Positions 1-10,378 of a DNA stretch of 64,000 nt are shown piece by piece. Under the pieces are notes generated by a model. That model was not told where the DNA came from and did no database searches. It was given only the letters and a program-made list of their open reading frames with translations. The translations under genes were made by a program, and so were the position numbers. Within the stretch, counting starts at the first letter, position 1, and the number at the start of each line of letters is the position of its first letter. Source of the DNA: G965267185 sp965267185 (GTDB lineage Bacteria; Pseudomonadota; Alphaproteobacteria; UBA6615). Location: NCBI GenBank assembly GCA_965267185.1, contig OZ253937.1, positions 2,480,001 to 2,544,000 of the forward strand, in the 5' to 3' direction.

Positions 1-349
1 GCTCCAGCAAATGATCGAGCGAGCGGGCCGACAACAGCCGCAACACAGTGGCATGGATACGGCTTTGGCTATGCTGGTTATTGCGGCCAGCATCGATCAG
101 TTCGCCATGCTCTTTGGTGCTGCGCGCCAGCTCCGCCCGCAAGCGTCCGACCATGGCGTGTTGCAGGTCGACGACTTCGCCGCCCTCGGGATCGGCATCG
201 GCAAATTCGCGAACCGGCGATTCGATAATCGCCAGCAAGTCGGGGTGCTCGCGAAGAAAATCGGGATGGGCGCGTAGATATGCCTCAACCTGTTTCGCGG
301 TGGGATCAGCGGACTCCGAAGTGCCAGGCTTGGTTGCTTTTTGGCTCAC
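1..349 (-). CDS. DUF484 family protein (N-terminal part, truncated by window edge)
   Basis: On the minus strand a frame opens with GTG at 349 and runs off the left edge of the window, giving about 116 residues. The visible part contains the stretch FLREHPDLLAIIESPV, the usual N-terminal signature of the DUF484 family (a GAF-like fold protein of unknown function common in proteobacteria, often near xerC or fsa). Helical, charged residues (GRLRAELARSTKEHGELI) follow, consistent with the coiled linker of this family. It lies 21 bases downstream of the transaldolase gene and is probably co-transcribed with it. The C-terminal GAF-like part is outside the window. GTG is chosen because no ATG lies upstream before the preceding gene's stop. 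Confidence 0.8.
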   Translation of the reverse strand, partial: MSQKATKPGTSESADPTAKQVEAYLRAHPDFLREHPDLLAIIESPVREFADADPEGGEVVDLQHAMVGRLRAELARSTKEHGELIDAGRNNQHSQSRIHATVLRLLSARSLDHLLE

Positions 350-370
350 TGATCGCGCCCGTATTTGCGC

Positions 371-1060
371 CTATTCCGCCGCCTTGGCGCGCGTTTTGGC
401 TTGATCGAGAATCGACTGGCCGGTCTTTTCCCAATCGCCCAGGAACGCTGCCAATCCTTTATCCGTCAAAGGATGGGCAAACAGTTGCCGCAGCACGTTC
501 GGCGGCACGGTCGCGACATCGGCGCCCATTTTGGCCGCCTCGATGACGTGCGTGGGATTACGGATTGACGCGACCAGAACTTCGGTTTGGATCGTCGGAT
601 ACTGGCTGTAGATTTCGACGATTTCGTCGATCAAATCCATGCCGTTGCCGCCGATATCGTCGATTCGGCCGACGAACGGCGAAATGAAACTCGCCCCCGC
701 TTTCGCGGCAAGCAACGCTTGCGCGGCGGAGAAACACAAGGTGACGTTCACCATGATGCCGCGTTCGCGCAACGCCTTGCAGGCTTTCAACCCGTCGGGA
801 GTCAGCGGCACCTTGATCGTGACATTCTCTGCAATGGCGCTCAGCACGTCGGCCTCAGCGAGCATCATGTCCACATCGGTGCCCGTGACTTCAGCGCTCA
901 CCGGCCCGGCAACGACGGCGCAAATCTCCGCAATAACATCCAAGATATTGCCGCCGGACTTGGCGATCAGCGAAGGGTTCGTCGTCACGCCATCGAGTAA
1001 ACCCGTCGCGGCGAGATCGCGAATTTCGTCGAGGTCAGCGGTATCGATGAAAAATTTCAT
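371..1060 (-). CDS. fsa: Transaldolase / fructose-6-phosphate aldolase-like protein
   Basis: The 229-residue product starts MKFFIDTAD, the hallmark start of the small TalC/FSA-type transaldolase family, so ATG at 1060 is preferred over in-frame codons further upstream. It is a TIM-barrel class I aldolase: the Schiff-base lysine is Lys83 in the motif TIKVPLTPDG, and the TTNPSL motif near residue 26 and ISPFVGRIDD segment are family-typical. The role is transfer or cleavage of a dihydroxyacetone unit in the pentose phosphate pathway; sequence alone does not separate transaldolase from fructose-6-phosphate aldolase. The protein is slightly longer than the usual 215-220 residues because of a C-terminal helix. 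It is divergent from priA and lies upstream of the DUF484 gene. Confidence 0.9.
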   Translation of the reverse strand: MKFFIDTADLDEIRDLAATGLLDGVTTNPSLIAKSGGNILDVIAEICAVVAGPVSAEVTGTDVDMMLAEADVLSAIAENVTIKVPLTPDGLKACKALRERGIMVNVTLCFSAAQALLAAKAGASFISPFVGRIDDIGGNGMDLIDEIVEIYSQYPTIQTEVLVASIRNPTHVIEAAKMGADVATVPPNVLRQLFAHPLTDKGLAAFLGDWEKTGQSILDQAKTRAKAAE

Positions 1061-1181
1061 CCGTGTTGTCCTATCGAGCCATCCACCAAAACTAGTTAGT
1101 TCTCGCCGCTGCCGACACGGTAAAACGCCTATCTTGGCGCCGCCATTGGTCATTACCGAGTCGGCGAATAGAGTGTAGCCG

Positions 1182-3386
1182 ATGGACACTGCAGACGCCA
1201 CCACCGCTACGGTCTCAGACCCCGGCAACCGGGTCAGCGTACTGCTGCCGCTGCCCCTCGCCGGGGCCTACGACTATGGGGCCGACGACGAATTGGCGCT
1301 CGAGCCTGGGAGCTTCGTCGCCGTTCCGCTGGGAACGCGCGAGGTCGTCGGCGTGGTCTGGGGCGATGCCGCCGGCGATGTCGACGACGCTAAGATCAAG
1401 CCGGTTGCCGCCCGCCTCGATGCGCCACCGCTGCCCGGTTCGCTGCGTAAGTTTGTCGACTGGATCGCTGCCTACTCACTCTCGCCCCCCGGCGCCGTCC
1501 TACGCTTGGCGATGAACGCGCGCGGCGCGTTGGAGCCGCCAAAACCGGTGCGGGCCTACGCGGCGACTGACGTGCCGCCAGATCTGCGCTTGACCCCGGC
1601 GCGCAAACGCGTGCTCGAAGTCCTCGCCGACGGCCCGCCGCGAACGTCTTCCGACCTGGCGCGCGAGGCTGGGGTCGGCACCAGCGTAATCAAGGGTCTC
1701 GCGGCAGCCGGCGCCATCGCGCCGCGCGACTTACCGTCCGGCCCCACGTTTATTCCCCCGGACCCCGATCATCCGGGCGCGGATCTTTCAACCGAACAGC
1801 GCGCCGCCGCGGCTTCCCTTCGCCAACGGGTCGACGCCCAGGAATTTGACGTCACGCTGCTCGACGGCGTGACCGGTTCCGGCAAGACCGAAGTTTATTT
1901 CGAGGCAATCGCAGCAGCCCTCCAGCTCGGCCGTCAGGCGCTGATCCTGCTGCCGGAAATCGCGTTGACGCCACAATGGTTCGACCGCTTCGCGCGGCGT
2001 TTCGGCACCGAACCCGTCGTCTGGCACTCCGACCTCAGACAATCGCTACGGCGGCAAGCCTGGCGCGCCGTTGCAACTGGCGAGGCCCGGGTCGTCGTCG
2101 GCGCCCGTTCGGCGCTCTTTCTGCCGTTCGATGAATTGGGCCTGCTGGTGGTCGATGAGGAACACGAGGGCGCCTACAAGCAAGCCGACGGGGTATCGTA
2201 TCATGCCCGCGACATGGCGGTGGTGCGGGCCCAATTGATCGGCTGCCCAGTCGTCCTCGCTTCAGCCACACCGTCTCTGGAAACACGCGTCAACGTGTCG
2301 CGCGGGCGCTATCACCGGCTGGAACTTCCCGAACGATTCGGTGTCGCGGCCCCCCCAACGGTCGAAGCGATCGATATGCGCGAAAGCGGGCTCGCAGCCG
2401 ACGAGTTTCTGGCGCCGGCCTTGCGCGACGCCCTGATAGAAACGTTGACCGCGGGCGAGCAAGCCCTGCTGTTCTTAAACAGGCGCGGCTACGCGCCGCT
2501 CACTCTCTGCCGCGTGTGCGGCCACCGGTTCGAGTGCCCAAGCTGCAGCGCCTGGTTGGTCGAACACCGGTACCGCCGGCAACTCCAATGTCATCACTGC
2601 GGCTATAACGCTCCGGTGCCCCATACCTGTCCGCAATGCGATACCGCCGGTTCCTTGGCTGTCTGTGGGCCCGGCGTGGAACGCATCGCCGAGGAAGTCC
2701 TTTCCGTCGTTCCTGACGCACGCCTCGGAGTGATGACGAGCGATACGATGCGCGGTCCCGATGCTGCGCAAGCGTTGGTACGTGAGGTCGAAGCGCGCGA
2801 GATCGATTTGCTCATCGGCACCCAGATGGTGGCCAAAGGCCACCACTTTCCACATCTTACACTTGTGGGCATCGTCGACGCCGACCTGGGACTGAACGGC
2901 GGGGACCTGCGGGCGAGTGAGCGCACCTACCAAGTGTTGCATCAGGTCGCCGGGCGGGCGGGCCGGGCCGAGCGGCCAGGGCGGGTTCTGGTGCAGACCC
3001 ACCAACCCGAGCATCCGGTGATGCGGGCGATGGTCAGCGGCGACCGTGAGACCTTCATGCAGCTCGAAGAGGACAACCGCGCCGCCGGCGGCTGGCCGCC
3101 GTTCGGCCGGCTCGCCGCAATCATCATCTCGAGCCGCGACGGCGCGGCAGCCGACGACGTTGCGGCTGCCTTGGCGCGCAGCGCTCCGTCGGGGCCTGAC
3201 GTCCAAGTGCTCGGCCCTGCTCCGGCCCCGCTGGCGATGCTGCGTGGCCAACACCGGCGTCGCCTTTTGTTAAAAACAGCCCGAGATCAGCCGATACAAC
3301 AGATATTGCGGACCTGGCTGGAACCCATCGCGGTGCCGACGCGGGTGCGCGTACGAATCGATATCGATCCTTACAATTTTCTCTAA
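1182..3386 (+). CDS. priA: Primosomal protein N' (replication restart helicase PriA)
   Basis: This 734-residue superfamily 2 DNA helicase reloads the replisome at stalled forks. Visible features in order: N-terminal 3' DNA-binding domain (about 16-110), a winged-helix region, Walker A GVTGSGKT at 229-236, Walker B DEEH at 325-328, the SAT motif near 361, and a zinc-binding insert with eight cysteines at 443, 446, 452, 455, 470, 473, 483 and 486. A helicase motif VI-like QVAGRAGR follows, then the C-terminal domain. Length fits the family. It is transcribed divergently from the aldolase gene with about 120 bases between them and stands upstream of the atp operon, an arrangement common in Rhodospirillales. 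Confidence 0.97.
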   Translation: MDTADATTATVSDPGNRVSVLLPLPLAGAYDYGADDELALEPGSFVAVPLGTREVVGVVWGDAAGDVDDAKIKPVAARLDAPPLPGSLRKFVDWIAAYSLSPPGAVLRLAMNARGALEPPKPVRAYAATDVPPDLRLTPARKRVLEVLADGPPRTSSDLAREAGVGTSVIKGLAAAGAIAPRDLPSGPTFIPPDPDHPGADLSTEQRAAAASLRQRVDAQEFDVTLLDGVTGSGKTEVYFEAIAAALQLGRQALILLPEIALTPQWFDRFARRFGTEPVVWHSDLRQSLRRQAWRAVATGEARVVVGARSALFLPFDELGLLVVDEEHEGAYKQADGVSYHARDMAVVRAQLIGCPVVLASATPSLETRVNVSRGRYHRLELPERFGVAAPPTVEAIDMRESGLAADEFLAPALRDALIETLTAGEQALLFLNRRGYAPLTLCRVCGHRFECPSCSAWLVEHRYRRQLQCHHCGYNAPVPHTCPQCDTAGSLAVCGPGVERIAEEVLSVVPDARLGVMTSDTMRGPDAAQALVREVEAREIDLLIGTQMVAKGHHFPHLTLVGIVDADLGLNGGDLRASERTYQVLHQVAGRAGRAERPGRVLVQTHQPEHPVMRAMVSGDRETFMQLEEDNRAAGGWPPFGRLAAIIISSRDGAAADDVAAALARSAPSGPDVQVLGPAPAPLAMLRGQHRRRLLLKTARDQPIQQILRTWLEPIAVPTRVRVRIDIDPYNFL

Positions 3387-3394
3387 GCTGAGAT

Positions 3395-3418
3395 CGGCGA
3401 CGCGTCGAAATGTCGCCG
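3395..3418 (+). terminator. Possible stem-loop downstream of priA
   Basis: CGGCGAC at 3395-3401 pairs with GTCGCCG at 3412-3418 around a 10-base loop, nine bases after the priA stop. No T-tract follows, so it may be a 3' end structure rather than an intrinsic terminator. The rest of the priA-atpH gap to 3620 holds no convincing gene; the AT-rich stretch at about 3545-3590 could carry the atp promoter, but I could not place both boxes with good spacing. Confidence 0.3.
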
Positions 3419-3620
3419 CGACTAACCAAAGCAAAGGCGCAGATTTCTGCCGTTTTCCGCAACGCACAAACTTGCCACCATGAATACCTTATGCTACCAA
3501 GCGCCTGCCTCACCGGCGGGTTAAATTTAGTTGGCGAGGACCCCTTAATTTCGCAACGAAATCATAGGGTTATAAAAATTCCTAGAGGCGTTTCCGAGTT
3601 TTGCCGGGGGGCCGCCAAAC

Positions 3621-4181
3621 GTGGCGACACAGTCAAACGTAGTTAGCGAAATTGTCGAGCGCTACGCGTCAGCCGTTTATGAGCTGGCCGACGAAGCGCG
3701 TGTACTCGATGAGACGGCAGGCGACCTGAAAAGCCTGAAGGCGCTTCTCGGGGAGAGCACCGATCTGCAAACGTTGATCCGGTCTCCGCTCATCGACGCA
3801 GAGGATAAGGCAGCCGCGATCGGTTCTATCTTGGAACGCGCCGGCGCCAATGATTTGACCCGCCGATTCGTCGGGGTCATCGCCCGCAACAACCGGCTCT
3901 TCGCCTTGCCGGGCATAATCGACGCGTTTCTCACCGAATTGGCACAGCGCCGCGGCGAGATCACCGCTGAGGTAACGTCGGCGCAACCGCTTAAAGAATC
4001 GCAATTGGACTCGGTGACCAACGCCTTGCGCAACGCGCTCGGCAGCAAGGTAACCGTTGACGCGAAACTCGATCCTTCGCTTATCGGCGGCCTGGTCGTC
4101 AGGGTTGGCTCGCGGATGGTCGATGCGTCGCTCAAATCTAAACTGCAGCGCCTGCAGTTGGCCATGAAAGGGGCTCAGTAA
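3621..4181 (+). CDS. atpH: ATP synthase F1 subunit delta
   Basis: The 186-residue product is the delta (OSCP) subunit linking the F1 head to the peripheral stalk. It begins at GTG 3621 (MATQSNVVSEIVERYASAVY), and the N-terminal SEIVERYASAVYELA helix is the standard start of alphaproteobacterial AtpH. The C-terminal segment LIGGLVVRVGSRMVDASLKSKLQRL is family-typical for this subunit (read in two halves: Gly-Gly turn, then amphipathic helix). It is the first gene of the F1 operon and overlaps atpA by one base (TAATG). The F0 genes are not in this window, as expected in alphaproteobacteria, where F0 and F1 operons are separate. Confidence 0.96.
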   Translation: MATQSNVVSEIVERYASAVYELADEARVLDETAGDLKSLKALLGESTDLQTLIRSPLIDAEDKAAAIGSILERAGANDLTRRFVGVIARNNRLFALPGIIDAFLTELAQRRGEITAEVTSAQPLKESQLDSVTNALRNALGSKVTVDAKLDPSLIGGLVVRVGSRMVDASLKSKLQRLQLAMKGAQ

Positions 4182-5710
4182 TGGAAATTCGTGCCGCCGA
4201 AATTTCGGCGATCCTGAAAGACCAGATCGCTAATTTCGATGCCGGATCGGATGTCTCCGAAATCGGCCAAGTGTTGTCGGTCGGCGACGGTGTTGCGCGC
4301 GTTTACGGGCTCGACAATGTCCAAGCCGGCGAAATGGTGGAATTTCCCGGCGGCATCAAGGGTATGGCGCTGAACCTGGAGACCGACAATGTCGGTATCG
4401 TTATCTTCGGCGACGACCGTGACATTAAGGAAGGCGACACGGTCAAACGGACCGGCGACATCGTCGACGTTCCCGTCGGCAAAGGCCTTTTGGGCCGTGT
4501 CGTCGACGCTCTAGGCAACCCGATCGATGGCGGCGGCGCGATCGAGACATCCGAGCGGCGGTTGGTCGAGGTGAAGGCGCCCGGTATCATCCCGCGCGAA
4601 TCAGTATCGGAACCGATGCAAACCGGCTTGAAGGCGTTGGATTCGCTGGTACCCGTCGGCCGTGGCCAGCGCGAGCTGATCATTGGCGACCGCCAAACGG
4701 GTAAAACCGCCGTCGCGGTCGATACAATTCTTAATCAGAAGCAAATCAACCAGTCCGGCGACGAATCGAAAAAGCTGTACTGCATCTATGTCGCGGTGGG
4801 GCAGAAGCGCTCCACGGTCGCCCAGGTGGTCAAAACGCTGCAGGACAATGGCGCGATGGATTACACCGTCGTGGTCGCTGCCTCCGCTTCGGAGCCCGCG
4901 CCGTTGCAGTTCCTGGCCCCCTATGTGGGCTGCGCCATCGGCGAGTACTTCCGCGACAACGGCATGCACGCGGTCATCATCTATGACGATCTGTCGAAGC
5001 AGGCCGTCGCCTACCGGCAGATGTCGCTGCTGCTGCGCCGCCCACCGGGACGCGAGGCCTATCCCGGCGACGTGTTCTACGTTCATTCGCGCCTACTCGA
5101 GCGGGCCGCCAAAATGAACGGCGATCACGGGTCGGGGTCTCTCACCGCGCTGCCGGTTATCGAAACCCAAGCCAACGACGTGTCGGCTTATATTCCGACC
5201 AACGTCATCTCGATCACGGACGGCCAGATCTTCCTGGAGACCGACCTTTTCTACAAAGGTGTGCGGCCAGCGATTAACGTCGGCCTCTCGGTGAGCCGCG
5301 TCGGCTCGGCGGCCCAGTCGAAGGCCATGAAGTCGGTCGCCGGCACGATCAAACTGGAACTGGCGCAGTTCCGCGAGATGGAGGCTTTCTCGCAGTTTGC
5401 CTCCGATCTCGATCAGGTAACGCAACGCCTGTTGGCGCGGGGCTCGCGCCTCACCGAGCTGCTGAAGCAGCCCCAGTATTCGCCGATGCCGATGGAAGAG
5501 CAGGTGGTGGCTATTTATGCCGGCGTCCGCGGCCATTTGGACACGATCGATGTCGCCGAGATCAATCGCTTCGAGGGCCAGCTACTCGACCACATCCGCG
5601 GCAATCATGCAGATGTCCTTGCGTCGATTCGCGACTCCGGCGAATTGAGCGAGGATACGGACAAGCGGCTCGGCGAGATCGTATCCGCCTTCGTCAAGAC
5701 ATTCGCCTAG
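4181..5710 (+). CDS. atpA: ATP synthase F1 subunit alpha
   Basis: The 509-residue regulatory nucleotide-binding subunit of F1. Domains in order are the N-terminal beta barrel (about 25-95), the nucleotide-binding core with Walker A GDRQTGKT at 169-176, and the C-terminal helical bundle. Length and the conserved SVSEPMQTG and PGREAYPGDVFY segments match the family closely. The start overlaps the atpH stop by one base, which implies translational coupling. The F1 hexamer assembled with AtpD makes or hydrolyses ATP at the cytoplasmic face of the inner membrane. Confidence 0.98.
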   Translation: MEIRAAEISAILKDQIANFDAGSDVSEIGQVLSVGDGVARVYGLDNVQAGEMVEFPGGIKGMALNLETDNVGIVIFGDDRDIKEGDTVKRTGDIVDVPVGKGLLGRVVDALGNPIDGGGAIETSERRLVEVKAPGIIPRESVSEPMQTGLKALDSLVPVGRGQRELIIGDRQTGKTAVAVDTILNQKQINQSGDESKKLYCIYVAVGQKRSTVAQVVKTLQDNGAMDYTVVVAASASEPAPLQFLAPYVGCAIGEYFRDNGMHAVIIYDDLSKQAVAYRQMSLLLRRPPGREAYPGDVFYVHSRLLERAAKMNGDHGSGSLTALPVIETQANDVSAYIPTNVISITDGQIFLETDLFYKGVRPAINVGLSVSRVGSAAQSKAMKSVAGTIKLELAQFREMEAFSQFASDLDQVTQRLLARGSRLTELLKQPQYSPMPMEEQVVAIYAGVRGHLDTIDVAEINRFEGQLLDHIRGNHADVLASIRDSGELSEDTDKRLGEIVSAFVKTFA

Positions 5711-5746
5711 ATCAGCCCGGCACCGGACAAGCGGACGTAGCCCGAA

Positions 5747-6658
5747 ATGCCAAGCCTTAAAGACCTCCGGGTCCGCATTACGTCGGTAAAATCGACCCAG
5801 CGCATCACTTCGGCGATGAAAATGGTCGCGGCAGCGAAGCTGCGCCGCGCCCAGGAGCAGGCTGAGGCCGCACGCCCCTACGCCGAGCGGATGGAGCGTA
5901 TGCTGGGCTCGGTCGCGGCTAGCGTCAACGACGTCACTAGCGCACCACCGCTTCTGGCGGGTACGGGCAAGGACGACGTTCAACTGCTCATCGTGATGAC
6001 CACAGACCGCGGCTTGTGCGGCGGCTTTAACACCAATATCGCGCGATGGGTCCGTCAGCGGGTCCGCGCCCTGGTGGCGGAAGGCAAGCAGGTCAAATTG
6101 CTGATCGTCGGCCGCAAGGGACAGGGCATGCTGCGGGCGGAATTTGGCGAGCGTATTATCGATACGATCGAGGATACGGCTAAACCGGCGCCGACATTCG
6201 ATATCGCCGCCTCCATCGCCCAGCGCGTCGCCACCATGTACGACAACGGTGAGTTCGACATCTGCACGGTCGTCTACAACCGGTTCGAATCGGCCCTCTC
6301 GCAGATCGTCACGCCCCAACAGTTGATTCCGTTCTCACAGGATACATCGGACGACGATGGGAGCGACAGCGAGACCGCTGACGATGCGGACGTCGCCACC
6401 AACGCCGTCTACGAGTACGAGCCGGAAGAGAACGAGATCCTGGAAGAGCTTCTGCCGCGCAACCTATCGATCCAAGTCTACCGGGCCATGCTCGAATCGT
6501 TCGCCTCGGAGCAAGGCGCCCGAATGGCAGCCATGGACAACGCGACACGTAACGCCGGCGAATTGATCAACGATTTGACAATCAACTACAACCGGACCCG
6601 ACAGGCCTTCATCACCAAGGAACTGATCGAAATTATTTCCGGCGCCGAGGCGCTTTAG
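5747..6658 (+). CDS. atpG: ATP synthase F1 subunit gamma
   Basis: The 303-residue central shaft subunit. The N-terminal coiled helix MPSLKDLRVRITSVKSTQ and the motif RITSAMKMVAAAKLRRAQ are diagnostic, as is the C-terminal MDNATRNAGELI...LTINYNRTRQ region. An acidic insertion rich in Asp and Glu at about 205-230 (DTSDDDGSDSETADDADV) sits between the Rossmann-like part and the C-terminal helix; such insertions occur in some alphaproteobacterial gamma subunits. It lies 36 bases after atpA and 38 before atpD in the same operon. Confidence 0.97.
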   Translation: MPSLKDLRVRITSVKSTQRITSAMKMVAAAKLRRAQEQAEAARPYAERMERMLGSVAASVNDVTSAPPLLAGTGKDDVQLLIVMTTDRGLCGGFNTNIARWVRQRVRALVAEGKQVKLLIVGRKGQGMLRAEFGERIIDTIEDTAKPAPTFDIAASIAQRVATMYDNGEFDICTVVYNRFESALSQIVTPQQLIPFSQDTSDDDGSDSETADDADVATNAVYEYEPEENEILEELLPRNLSIQVYRAMLESFASEQGARMAAMDNATRNAGELINDLTINYNRTRQAFITKELIEIISGAEAL

Positions 6659-6696
6659 CCGAGACCGGAACGAGCCCGCTGCGGCAGGAGAAACAG

Positions 6697-8118
<1,422 letters not shown>

Positions 8119-8129
8119 GGAGCCGTTAC

Positions 8130-8549
8130 GTGGCCGATACAGCAGTTCAGTTCGAGCTCGTCTCGCCTGATAAGCTCCTTTTCTCAGAAGATGTGGAGAT
8201 GGTCGTGGTACCCGGCGGCGAGGGCGATTTTGGCGTTTTGCCGGGACACTCGCCGATGATATCGACGGTGCGACCCGGTGTAATCCATGTGTTCGCCAGC
8301 GGTTCGGTCACTTCACGGATTTTTGTCGCCGGTGGCTTCGCCGAGGTCTCCGGCAGCCGCTGCACGGTTCTCGCCGAAGAAGCCTTGCCGGTAGACGATA
8401 TCGACCGCGCATCGGTTGAAACCGACTTGCAGAACGCGGTCGAGGATATCGGCGCGACCGATGACCCTAGCGAGCAAAAAGCGGCGGAAAACAGAGCGAT
8501 AACGGCACGCGCTAAGCTCACCGCGATCGACGCTCCCGTTTATCAGTAA
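8130..8549 (+). CDS. atpC: ATP synthase F1 subunit epsilon
   Basis: The 139-residue epsilon subunit, which sits at the foot of the central shaft and can inhibit ATP hydrolysis. The start is GTG at 8130, 11 bases after the atpD stop, with AAGGAG just upstream. The N-terminal beta sandwich contains the invariant-looking VVVPGGEGDFGVLPGHSPM; the C-terminal part is a helical hairpin of Ala, Glu and Lys. It closes the F1 operon. Confidence 0.96.
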   Translation: MADTAVQFELVSPDKLLFSEDVEMVVVPGGEGDFGVLPGHSPMISTVRPGVIHVFASGSVTSRIFVAGGFAEVSGSRCTVLAEEALPVDDIDRASVETDLQNAVEDIGATDDPSEQKAAENRAITARAKLTAIDAPVYQ

Positions 8550-8588
8550 GTTCTGCCGCGCGACAGAGCTCGCCTGACTACAGTAGCA

Positions 8589-8640
8589 CCGCATTGCGCG
8601 CATTTGACGCAAATATGGTTAATTTGCGCACAGAATGCGG
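8589..8640. repeat. Nested inverted repeats downstream of atpC
   Basis: Outer arms CCGCATT (8589-8595) and AATGCGG (8634-8640) enclose perfect inner arms CGCAAAT (8608-8614) and ATTTGCG (8622-8628) with a 7-base loop. There is no T-tract. The element lies 40 bases after atpC and about 90 before the ferritin-like gene, so it could be a transcript-end or processing structure, or an operator for the downstream gene. Confidence 0.5.
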
Positions 8641-8732
8641 AGTCAACCACTTTGACCGTTTCGGCCAACGGCAGTAAGATTTTGTACCGTTCGAATCAGG
8701 GAACCATTGGCACTGCAAACGTACAGGCTTCC

Positions 8733-9560
8733 ATGACGGACCATCCGAAACATTGGACGCTCGACGATATTCCTTGGGATAGCTTCGACCCGTCGAAGGT
8801 CGATCCCGAGATGCTCCGCATCGTCAAAGCTGCAGCCATGGTCGAGTACAATGGCGGCGTCTACGCCGACTACCTCGCCAGTGTGTTCCACGACGATATC
8901 GAATTCCAAAAGACCGCCCGACGTTGGGGCGACGAAGAAGTTCAGCACGGCAAGGCGCTCGCCCGCTGGGCCAAGTTGGCGGATCCGGACTTTGAATTCG
9001 AGCGGCGTTTCGCCGACTTCGCGTCGGAAATAACCCTACCGACCAAAGCCGATAAATCAGTGCGGGGGTCGCGTTGCAGCGAGCTCGTGGCGCGCTGCAT
9101 GGTCGAAGTCGGCACGTCGTCGTATTACACGGCCCTGCGCGAAGCGACGGAAGAACCGGTGCTGCGCGAGATTTGCCGCAATATCGCCCGCGATGAAATT
9201 CGCCACTACAAACTGTTCTACACACACATGGCGCGTTATCGCGAGATCGAAAGGCTTGGCGTATTCCGTCGCATCCTGGTGGGGCTCAGCCGTATCAGCG
9301 AGAGCGAAGACGACGAACTGGCATATGCCTATCACGCCGCCAACAACCAGGGCGAACCCTACGATCGCAAAAAGTGCGGCAAGGCCTACATGTCGCGCGC
9401 CTACGGTTTCTACCGCCCTCATCATATCGAGCGCGGTATTACCCTTATCTTCAAGGCTGTTGGATTAAATCCACATGCGAAGTTGGCCGGTTGGACGGCG
9501 AAGTTGACCTGCCGTTTCCTCAACTTCAAAGCCGACCACCGGACTTCAGCGGCCCACTAA
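8733..9560 (+). CDS. Diiron ferritin-like domain protein
   Basis: The 275-residue product has the residue spacing of a four-helix-bundle diiron carboxylate protein: Glu38, Glu69-x-x-His72, Glu125 and Glu155-x-x-His158. That pattern is shared by rubrerythrin/ferritin-like proteins and acyl-ACP desaturase relatives and suggests a bound Fe2 centre used in oxygen or peroxide chemistry. No rubredoxin-type CxxC domain and no signal peptide are visible, so it is probably cytoplasmic. I chose ATG 8733 (MTDHPKHWTL); the frame extends upstream to 8604, but that part overlaps the inverted repeats and has no family-like sequence. It stands alone between the atp operon and a convergent oxygenase-like gene. 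The substrate is unknown. Confidence 0.75.
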   Translation: MTDHPKHWTLDDIPWDSFDPSKVDPEMLRIVKAAAMVEYNGGVYADYLASVFHDDIEFQKTARRWGDEEVQHGKALARWAKLADPDFEFERRFADFASEITLPTKADKSVRGSRCSELVARCMVEVGTSSYYTALREATEEPVLREICRNIARDEIRHYKLFYTHMARYREIERLGVFRRILVGLSRISESEDDELAYAYHAANNQGEPYDRKKCGKAYMSRAYGFYRPHHIERGITLIFKAVGLNPHAKLAGWTAKLTCRFLNFKADHRTSAAH

Positions 9561-9578
9561 ACAGTAGTCTCTAGTGTA

Positions 9579-9618
9579 AGAGAGTTCGGCAACCGCAAAT
9601 GCGCTGCCGGGGCTCTCT
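9579..9618. terminator. Stem-loop between convergent genes
   Basis: AGAGAG (9579-9584) and CGGCA (9587-9591) pair with TGCCG (9605-9609) and CTCTCT (9613-9618), giving an interrupted 11-base-pair hairpin midway between two convergent genes. It could end transcription from both sides. No long T-tract is present. Confidence 0.45.
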
Positions 9619-9650
9619 ACAACGCCGCGGCTACGGTTGGAACATCGATT

Positions 9651-10376
9651 CTAAAACAGATAACGGACCGAAATCGGATAACCCTTCTGTCCAACGCTGT
9701 CATAGTAGCTAGCGTGTAAGACCCGCCGGTTATCCAGCATTGCGATCTCGCCCACCCCTTCGGGTGCCCGCCACGGAACTTCCAAAACCACGTCACCGAA
9801 CAGGGACTGCGGGTCGGTTTCTTGGAACAAATGATAGAGAAACTTGAACTCTTCGCACGCTTGCCCTTCCGCCGATGCTTGGAGACGCGCCACCGCATAG
9901 GGCAGAACTAGCGTCGACGAGCTGCGCGGCATGCGCTGTACGGCATCAAAAGGGTCGCGCCAGAACAATGAATAGTGGTCTTGCTGCGTTTCACCCCGGT
10001 CAACATGGAAGCGGAGGCTGGAGAAGACGTTGCGCTGGTCGCTGCTACGGTCGCACTGAGGCTGGAAAGCGTTGCGCAGCACTACGGTTCCGTAACAATC
10101 AAGCAGGGTGCGCATCCCATCTTGCAGCTTCATTTCACTGTCGTGCAGCGCTATTTCGATAGGATCCTCGAACTCGATAACTATCCCGAAATGGGGAAAC
10201 TCGAATACCGGCGACAGCGTTTCGATGTCGCATTTGTAGTGGCTGGCGATCCGGTCACCGTAATTGGGAATTGCCACCTTGGCCGTGTAGCCCACTCCCG
10301 CAAATTCTCCTTTGAACGATGAGCCGGGGTCCTTAAGCAGGTTCGATAGGCAGGCAGGATCGAAATCGACTTCCAT
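9651..10376 (-). CDS. Small TauD/TfdA-like 2-oxoglutarate Fe(II) oxygenase (putative)
   Basis: The 241-residue product carries the facial-triad layout of Fe(II)/2-oxoglutarate oxygenases: His124-Val-Asp126 in FHVDRG, distal His221 in DNRRVLHAS and Arg238 in ISVRYLF, which would bind the 2-oxoglutarate carboxylate. The DNRRVLHAS segment resembles the WDNR..LH segment of the TauD/TfdA group, but overall the protein is shorter than TauD (about 280). The substrate is unknown. I chose ATG 10376, two bases after the stop of the upstream Cys-rich gene; a TTG at 10385 would overlap that stop. The tight spacing suggests the two proteins act together. The call rests on motif spacing read by eye. Confidence 0.6.
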   Translation of the reverse strand: MEVDFDPACLSNLLKDPGSSFKGEFAGVGYTAKVAIPNYGDRIASHYKCDIETLSPVFEFPHFGIVIEFEDPIEIALHDSEMKLQDGMRTLLDCYGTVVLRNAFQPQCDRSSDQRNVFSSLRFHVDRGETQQDHYSLFWRDPFDAVQRMPRSSSTLVLPYAVARLQASAEGQACEEFKFLYHLFQETDPQSLFGDVVLEVPWRAPEGVGEIAMLDNRRVLHASYYDSVGQKGYPISVRYLF

Positions 10377-10378
10377 TT

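Noticed and set aside
3410..3646. Open frame of 78 residues before atpH
   Set aside because: It overlaps the atpH start, has no recognisable domain and lies in the region expected to hold the atp promoter.
8604..8617. Possible FNR/FixK site TTGACGCAAATAT
   Set aside because: Only the left half fits; the right half is not ATCAA, unlike the site at 33564, and the hairpin explains the sequence.
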